A stretch of DNA of 64,000 nt from Mycolicibacterium vulneris (GTDB lineage: Bacteria; Actinomycetota; Actinomycetes; Mycobacteriales; Mycobacteriaceae): contig NZ_NCXM01000020.1 in NCBI RefSeq assembly GCF_002104765.1, positions 59,124 to 123,123 on the forward strand, in the 5' to 3' direction. The position numbers and the translations under genes are program-made. Positions 59,501-64,000 of the stretch are shown here, one piece after another. The notes beneath the pieces were generated by a model. The model did no database searches and was not told where the DNA came from. It was given only the letters and a program-made list of their open reading frames with translations. Numbering within the stretch: position 1 is the first letter of the stretch; the number at the start of each line of letters is the position of its first letter.

Positions 59501-60111
59501 CTGACACGCTCCGCGAGCGGCTCGCGCAGTCGGTGCGACGACTAATCGACGTCACCATTCGCAGCGAGGCCGACGAAGCCGCGGTGGCGCACGCCTTGGC
59601 TCTGGTCGACCAAACCGTCAACCTGTTGAGCACGCGACTCATGCCTGGGTCGTTCGGTGTGCGCACCGACTCAGACGGCAGAACCGTCGTCGCGGGCAAT
59701 GTGGCCATCGGACTGCACAACCCGATCGCTCCGCCACTAGTCGTCCAGCAAGACACGGAGGGCGGCGTTCATGCCGACGTGCACCTCGGCGCGGGCTACG
59801 AGGGGCCGCCCGGCCATGTACACGGTGGCATGTGCGCTCTAATCCTGGACCATGTCCTGGGCGCGACGGCACACCAGCCGAATAAACCGGCTTACACCGG
59901 CACCATCACCGTGCGCTATCTGCGCCCCACGCGCTTGGGCGCACTGCGTGCCGAGGCCCGGGTGGAGCGGATCGACGGCAGCAAGACGTATGCGACCGGC
60001 CATCTCAGCAACGTCGACGGTGTCACGGTGGAGGCCGAGGGCGTATTCATCACGCCGCGCGAACACCTCGGGCTGGGCGAGCCAGAACCTCTGAGTGACA
60101 CCACCCGCTGA
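59497..60111 (+). CDS. PaaI-type hotdog-fold thioesterase
   Basis: A 204-residue hotdog protein. The catalytic region is YEGPPGHVHGGMCALILDHV, then the central strand GTITVRYLRPTRLGALRAEA and YATGHLSNVDGVTVEAEGVF. This PaaI/YbgC-like layout with HGG and a helix-carried Asp matches acyl-CoA thioesterases. The N-terminal 60 residues are a helical extension. I chose the ATG at 59497 (MTDTLRER), which overlaps the previous stop. It would release CoA from an acyl-CoA intermediate of the local catabolic operon. Confidence 0.88.
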   Translation: MTDTLRERLAQSVRRLIDVTIRSEADEAAVAHALALVDQTVNLLSTRLMPGSFGVRTDSDGRTVVAGNVAIGLHNPIAPPLVVQQDTEGGVHADVHLGAGYEGPPGHVHGGMCALILDHVLGATAHQPNKPAYTGTITVRYLRPTRLGALRAEARVERIDGSKTYATGHLSNVDGVTVEAEGVFITPREHLGLGEPEPLSDTTR

Positions 60112-60269
60112 CGAGACCAGCCGGCGCGGGTTGCCGGCGGGTCAACACACCGGGTGCAACTGCCGATGATCGCACAACGCAGTCATGCAATGCGGCAAAA
60201 TCGAGGCGAAACAGCCGAAGCGCCGGTTCAGCCATCGGATTCGGTTCCATCTACTTCAGGAAGCGCGAC

Positions 60270-60593
60270 ATGGTCAACCGTCTGCTATTCGCTGTGGCGG
60301 CGGTATCGGTCGCCCTGCTGGCAGCGGCGCCGCTGAGCCATGCCGACACGACCGACCAGAAATTCCTGGCGGCGCTGGAGGCGCAGGGCATCATCGACCA
60401 AGCCTCGGCCGGACACGCGATCGAAGCCGCCCATTACGTCTGCGCGCGACTCGACACCGGCGAAACGCCCATGGAGGTGATGCAGGACGTGCTGGCCAGC
60501 AGCGGTTTACCCGAGTTTCACACCGGTTTCTTCGTCGCCCAAAGCATCTACTCCTACTGCCCGCGGCACAAGGATGAGATCCCTCGGGGATAG
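60270..60593 (+). CDS. Secreted DUF732 protein
   Basis: A 107-residue exported protein. The signal peptide NRLLFAVAAVSVALLAAAPL ends near SHA-DTT (about residue 25). The mature DUF732 domain includes DQKFLAALEAQGIIDQASAG, YVCARLDTGETPMEV and a final SIYSYCPRH, with two cysteines likely to form a disulfide. DUF732 is a mycobacterial family of small secreted proteins of unknown function. It is a lone gene after a 158-bp gap and faces the KshA unit on the opposite strand. Confidence 0.92.
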   Translation: MVNRLLFAVAAVSVALLAAAPLSHADTTDQKFLAALEAQGIIDQASAGHAIEAAHYVCARLDTGETPMEVMQDVLASSGLPEFHTGFFVAQSIYSYCPRHKDEIPRG

Positions 60594-60613
60594 GCGAACC
60601 CCATGCCCCCGAA

Positions 60614-60916
60614 TTACTTTGGTGCACCATCTTTCTCGTCGACGACGGACAAATCTCCATGGCGTACGGCGTCCAGAATCGACGCGCTCAGCGCTGAGCA
60701 CACCAAGAATACACCCCGGCTCCCCGGTGCGACGATCTTCTGCGCGTCGGCGCGCTCGGCGCACCGCGCCGTCGCCTCGGCGTTCCACTGCACACTGGTC
60801 TGATTCCAGCTGCTCTTGCGGGCCAGCACCCGCGCCTCACAGTCCCGGCACGCGACCGGCACCATAGGCATCTCGTCGAGCCGATTGTCCTCGCGCACCG
60901 ACGATTCCAGCGTCAT
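60614..60916 (-). CDS. Small CxxC protein coupled to KshA
   Basis: A 100-residue protein: TLESSVREDNRLDEMPMVPV, ACRDCEARVLARKSSWNQTS and TARCAERADAQKIVAPGSRG. The CxxC at about residue 24 and later cysteines suggest a zinc ribbon or an electron-carrier-like fold, but not a known ferredoxin. The ATG overlaps the KshA stop by one base (TGATG), so the two are co-translated. It may be a helper subunit of the Rieske oxygenase (inference). The family is not one I can name. Confidence 0.8.
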   Translation of the reverse strand: MTLESSVREDNRLDEMPMVPVACRDCEARVLARKSSWNQTSVQWNAEATARCAERADAQKIVAPGSRGVFLVCSALSASILDAVRHGDLSVVDEKDGAPK

Positions 60917-62040
60917 CAGGCCCGGGCCGCCATGTTGGCCTGGACCTCTTTCATCCACGCCTCATAGGGCCGGGTGGTGTCGAGCTCGAATTCGAAGCGG
61001 TCCACCATGTCCGGTTGCACGTCGGCGGCGTCGACGTAGAACTGCTGATACCAGCGCCGCAACTGGTAGACCGGTCCGTCCTCTTCGACCAACAACGGGT
61101 TGTCGATGCGCGCCTTGTGCCGCCAGATCTCGACGTCCTGCTCGAAACCGAGCTTGACGTAGTCGCCCAGTTTGATCGCGGTTCGCATCGCCTCTTCGCC
61201 GGGCATCGCCTCCGACTTCTTCACGATGATGCCGTATTGCAGCACAAAGGAATTCGCATCGATCGGATAGTGGCAGTTGATGAGGATGGTCTTGGCGTCG
61301 CCGTACTCGTAGTGATACGTCAGGTCGTCGATCATGAAGGACGGGCCGTAGTAGGACGCCACCGAGGTGTTGCCCAGCATCTGAGCGCCTTCGGTGCCGC
61401 CCATGTCGGGGCGGCCCTCGCCGTTCATGTACTGCGTCGCGACGTGCCCCTCGAAGATGTTCTTGAAGTAGGTGGGCAACGCGCCGTGGATGTAGTAGAA
61501 GTGCGCCATATCCACCACGTTGTCGATGATTTCGCGGCAGTTGCTCTGCACAACGGTGGTGTACCAATGCCAGTCGGTCCACTGGTCGCTGGTGGCACCC
61601 TCGATGCGCGGGATCGTCACCTCCGGTGGCGGCGGCTTGCGCTCCGGGTCGTTCCACACGAACAACATGCCGTCCTGCTCCAGCGTCGTCCACGCTTGCG
61701 TGCGGGCCAGTTTGGGTGCGCGCCGGCTGTAGGGCACCTGCTTGCAGCGACCGTCGCCGCCCCAGCGCCAGTCGTGGAACGGACAGGCGATCTCGTTGCC
61801 CTTGACCTCACCCTGGGACAGGTCGCCGCCCATATGCCGGCAGTAGCCGTCGAGCACGTTGATGTTCCCGTCGCCGCTGCGGAAGACGACGAGCTTCTGC
61901 CCGAAGGCGTTGATCGCGTGGGGTTTGCCGTCCCCGAAATCCCTGGTCAGCCCCAGGCAGTGCCAGCCGCGGGCGAACCGCGTCGGCGCGGCCTGAGCTT
62001 CAATGAACCGAATCTGGTCGGCCTCGGTGTGCGACGTCAT
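60916..62040 (-). CDS. kshA: 3-Ketosteroid 9-alpha-hydroxylase oxygenase (KshA-like)
   Basis: A 374-residue Rieske oxygenase. The [2Fe-2S] ligands are C67-H69 (YCRHMGG) and C86-H89 (CPFHDW). The mononuclear iron motif is IIDNVVDMAHFYYIHG (D173/D177, H180, H185). SFVLQYGIIVKKSEA and the C-terminal QLRRWYQQFYVDAADV are typical of KshA, which with KshB hydroxylates ring B at C9 of 3-ketosteroids. The reductase KshB is not adjacent. It is divergent from KstD, the usual partner that adds the delta-1 double bond. Together they open the steroid nucleus. Confidence 0.93.
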   Translation of the reverse strand: MTSHTEADQIRFIEAQAAPTRFARGWHCLGLTRDFGDGKPHAINAFGQKLVVFRSGDGNINVLDGYCRHMGGDLSQGEVKGNEIACPFHDWRWGGDGRCKQVPYSRRAPKLARTQAWTTLEQDGMLFVWNDPERKPPPPEVTIPRIEGATSDQWTDWHWYTTVVQSNCREIIDNVVDMAHFYYIHGALPTYFKNIFEGHVATQYMNGEGRPDMGGTEGAQMLGNTSVASYYGPSFMIDDLTYHYEYGDAKTILINCHYPIDANSFVLQYGIIVKKSEAMPGEEAMRTAIKLGDYVKLGFEQDVEIWRHKARIDNPLLVEEDGPVYQLRRWYQQFYVDAADVQPDMVDRFEFELDTTRPYEAWMKEVQANMAARA

Positions 62041-62141
62041 GGGCTTGATTCAACTCCCCCGGGCCCGTCCGCGGGGCCAGTTGTTCCGCTCATCAGGACG
62101 GCTCTTCCTGTGTCGCGGTGCCGCGGCCTACCGTTTTGAAC

Positions 62142-63860
62142 GTGACGACGCACAGCGCGACGATTCCTGCCGGACTTCCCGTGGCCGACACCGCCGTCGA
62201 CCTGCTCGTCGTCGGGTCCGGTACCGGCATGGCCGCGGCGCTCGCCGCCCACGAATTGGGGCTGTCGGTGCTGATCGTGGAGAAATCGTCGTACGTGGGC
62301 GGCTCGACCGCCCGGTCCGGTGGCGCGCTGTGGCTGCCGGCCAGCCCGGTGCTGACCGAGGCGAATGCCGGTGACACCGTGCAGCGCGCCAGGACGTACC
62401 TGGATTCGGTGGTCGCGGGGTCGGCGCCCGCGCAGCGGTCGGCGGCGTTCGTGGCACACGTGTCCGCGACGGTGGACATGCTGCGCCGGACGACGCCGCT
62501 GCGGCTGTTCTGGGCCCGCGATTATTCCGACTACCACCCGGAGGAGCCGGGCGGCAGCGCGGCGGGGCGCACCTGTGAGTGCCATCCCTTCGACACGTCG
62601 CTGCTCGGCGAGTACCGCACCCGGTTGGAGCCCGGCCTGATGGAGGTGACGGTCCCGATGCCGACGACGGGCGCCGACTACCGGTGGATGAACCTGGTGG
62701 CCCGGATGCCGCGCAAGGGAATTCCCGTCTACGGCAAGCGCCTGGCACAGGGCGTGGGCGGCCGCATGGTGGGCCGGCGCTACGCCGCGGGCGGGCAGGG
62801 CCTGATGGCCGGGCTGTTCACCGGGGTGCTACGCGCCGGTATCCCGGTGTGGACCGGCACCACGCTGGCGCGCCTCGCCGGCGACGGCGACCGCGTGACC
62901 GGCGCGGTCGTCGAGCACGGCGGGGAGGAGGTGACGATCAGCGCGCGGCGCGGCGTGGTCCTGGCCACCGGTGGCTTCGACCACCGCATGGACATGCGGA
63001 GGAAATTCCAGTCGGAATCGTTGGGCGCCAACCTGAGTCTGGGCGCCGCCGCCAACACCGGCGACGGAATCCGCGCGGGCCAGGATATCGGCGCCGACAC
63101 CGATCTGATGGATCAGGCGTGGTGGTTCCCCGCCGTCGCGCCGCTGCCCGGCAAGGCGCCCGCTGTGATGCTGGCTGAGCGCTCGCTGCCGGGCTGCCTG
63201 ATCGTGGACCAGCACGGCCGCCGGTTCGCCAACGAAGCCGCGGATTACATGTCGTTCGGGCAGCGGGTGCTCGAGCTGGAACGCTCCGGCAGCCCGGTCG
63301 AGGCGATGTGGATCATCTTCGATCAGCAGTACCGCAACAGCTATGTCTTTGGCGCCGAACTCTTTCCGCGGATGCGCATCCCACAGGCATGGTATGACGG
63401 CGGTATCGCCGTGCGGGCCGACAACCTCACCGATCTGGGCGCCGGAATCGGCGTTGGTGTATCGGAGTTCTTTGCGACGATGACCCGCTTCAACCAAAAC
63501 GCCGCCGCCGGTGAGGATCCCGACTTCGGCCGCGGTAGCAGCGCCTACGATCGCTACTACGGGGATCCGACCATCAAGCCTAACCCGAACCTTCGCCCCT
63601 TGGTCAACGGCCCGTTTTACGCGGTGAAGATGGTGCTGTCCGACCTGGGCACCTGCGGTGGGCTCAAGACCGACGATCGGGCGCGGGTGCTGCGCGAGGA
63701 CGGCGGCGCGATCGCCGGGCTGTACGCGATCGGCAATACCGCTGCCAACGCGTTCGGCACGACGTATCCGGGCGCGGGGGCGACGATCGCGCAGGGGTTG
63801 GTGTACGGCTACATCGCGGCGCGGGAGGCGGCGGGCACGAGCGCGGCGCAGCCGGACTAA
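62142..63860 (+). CDS. kstD: 3-Ketosteroid delta-1-dehydrogenase (KstD-like)
   Basis: About 572 residues. The FAD motif is LLVVGSGTGMAAALAAHELG, then SSYVGGSTARSGGALWLPAS. The active-site region near the end is GTTYPGAGATIAQGLVYGYI, which carries the catalytic Tyr (YPGAG) known for KstD. I chose GTG 62142 (VTTHSATIP); GTG 62118 is an alternative. It is divergent from KshA with about 100 bp between them, which should hold both promoters. It dehydrogenates the A ring of 3-ketosteroids, feeding KshA. Confidence 0.92.
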   Translation: MTTHSATIPAGLPVADTAVDLLVVGSGTGMAAALAAHELGLSVLIVEKSSYVGGSTARSGGALWLPASPVLTEANAGDTVQRARTYLDSVVAGSAPAQRSAAFVAHVSATVDMLRRTTPLRLFWARDYSDYHPEEPGGSAAGRTCECHPFDTSLLGEYRTRLEPGLMEVTVPMPTTGADYRWMNLVARMPRKGIPVYGKRLAQGVGGRMVGRRYAAGGQGLMAGLFTGVLRAGIPVWTGTTLARLAGDGDRVTGAVVEHGGEEVTISARRGVVLATGGFDHRMDMRRKFQSESLGANLSLGAAANTGDGIRAGQDIGADTDLMDQAWWFPAVAPLPGKAPAVMLAERSLPGCLIVDQHGRRFANEAADYMSFGQRVLELERSGSPVEAMWIIFDQQYRNSYVFGAELFPRMRIPQAWYDGGIAVRADNLTDLGAGIGVGVSEFFATMTRFNQNAAAGEDPDFGRGSSAYDRYYGDPTIKPNPNLRPLVNGPFYAVKMVLSDLGTCGGLKTDDRARVLREDGGAIAGLYAIGNTAANAFGTTYPGAGATIAQGLVYGYIAAREAAGTSAAQPD

Positions 63861-63889
63861 GCGGATCGCCCGCATCAGCACTAGGCGAT

Positions 63890-64000
63890 CTACGACGTGT
63901 CCGCCGCCTTCGGGCTGGGGTCGTCGTCGTCTCCATCGCGGAGCAGTTTCTCGGGGTGATGGAAGGTGTTGATTCGCGGTTGGCCTCGGTCCAGGTGTGG
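63890..64000 (-). CDS. HNH endonuclease / DUF222 (13E12 family), C-terminal part only
   Basis: A 36-residue C-terminal tail: RGQPRINTFHHPEKLLRDGD, then DDDPSPKAADTS and stop. The R-x-N-x-FHHPEK tail is typical of the mycobacterial 13E12/DUF222-HNH repeat proteins, so the rest should lie beyond the right edge. These are often associated with mobile or recombining loci. The fragment is short, so family assignment is by motif only. Confidence 0.7.
   Translation of the reverse strand, partial: PHLDRGQPRINTFHHPEKLLRDGDDDDPSPKAADTS

Noticed and set aside
1..64000. tRNA, rRNA, CRISPR arrays, IS transposases, prophage
   Set aside because: I looked for cloverleaf-like TTCGA arms, spaced repeats and transposase motifs and saw none. 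A computed scan (tRNAscan, Infernal, ISfinder) would be decisive.

Overview
The window looks like a chromosomal segment of a high-GC, slow-growing nontuberculous Mycobacterium. The M. avium complex or a relative is my guess; the species cannot be fixed from this sequence alone. Signature genes are a DesA3 desaturase with its Rv3230c-type reductase, an Rv1747-type FHA/ABC exporter, mycofactocin-coupled dehydrogenases, a DUF732 secreted protein, a WS/DGAT acyltransferase, KshA and KstD, and the C-terminus of a 13E12-type HNH protein at the right edge. No tRNA, rRNA, IS element or CRISPR array was seen.

Left part (1-18.3 kb). A P450 and a mycofactocin-coupled SDR form a coupled pair, next to a TetR regulator with two matching operator-like sites. 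Then come a SecD P1-head-domain exported protein, a TIM-barrel isomerase, a Gfo/Idh oxidoreductase, a methyltransferase, an arylsulfatase and a nitronate monooxygenase. A minus-strand set follows: acyl-CoA synthetase, class II aldolase, amidohydrolase, and a methyltransferase broken by one extra base. Beyond it lie a small secreted protein, a sulfite-oxidase-like membrane protein pair, and desA3 with its reductase.

Centre (18.5-42 kb). A tight nine-gene minus-strand operon (28493 to 19399) has the parts list of the M. tuberculosis igr cholesterol side-chain operon: two acyl-CoA dehydrogenases, two MaoC-fold hydratases, a thiolase-like lipid-transfer protein and a DUF35 protein. An esterase, a Baeyer-Villiger-type flavoprotein and an acyl-CoA ligase are added. 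Next are the FHA/ABC exporter, an esterase, an SDR, a type III polyketide synthase with an isoprenylcysteine-methyltransferase-like enzyme, a molybdopterin oxidoreductase with a perfect palindrome at its start, a CsbD protein, a wax ester synthase and a meta-cleavage hydrolase.

Right part (42-64 kb). Two SDRs and a BVMO face a ferredoxin, HsaA-like oxygenase, HsaC-like dioxygenase and KstD-like flavoprotein cluster that ends in an IclR regulator with its own palindrome. The 51-60 kb stretch looks to be decaying: an acyl-CoA synthetase remnant, an SDR with its catalytic middle deleted, and an SDR fused to an esterase by a 16-bp tandem duplication, beside another BVMO/SDR pair. KshA (with a small CxxC partner) and KstD then stand divergently.

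Overall the window is rich in oxidative catabolism of steroid-like or other polycyclic and branched substrates. Ring hydroxylation, dehydrogenation, ring cleavage, side-chain beta-oxidation with retro-aldol cleavage, and Baeyer-Villiger oxidation are all represented, partly as second copies of core mycobacterial steroid genes.
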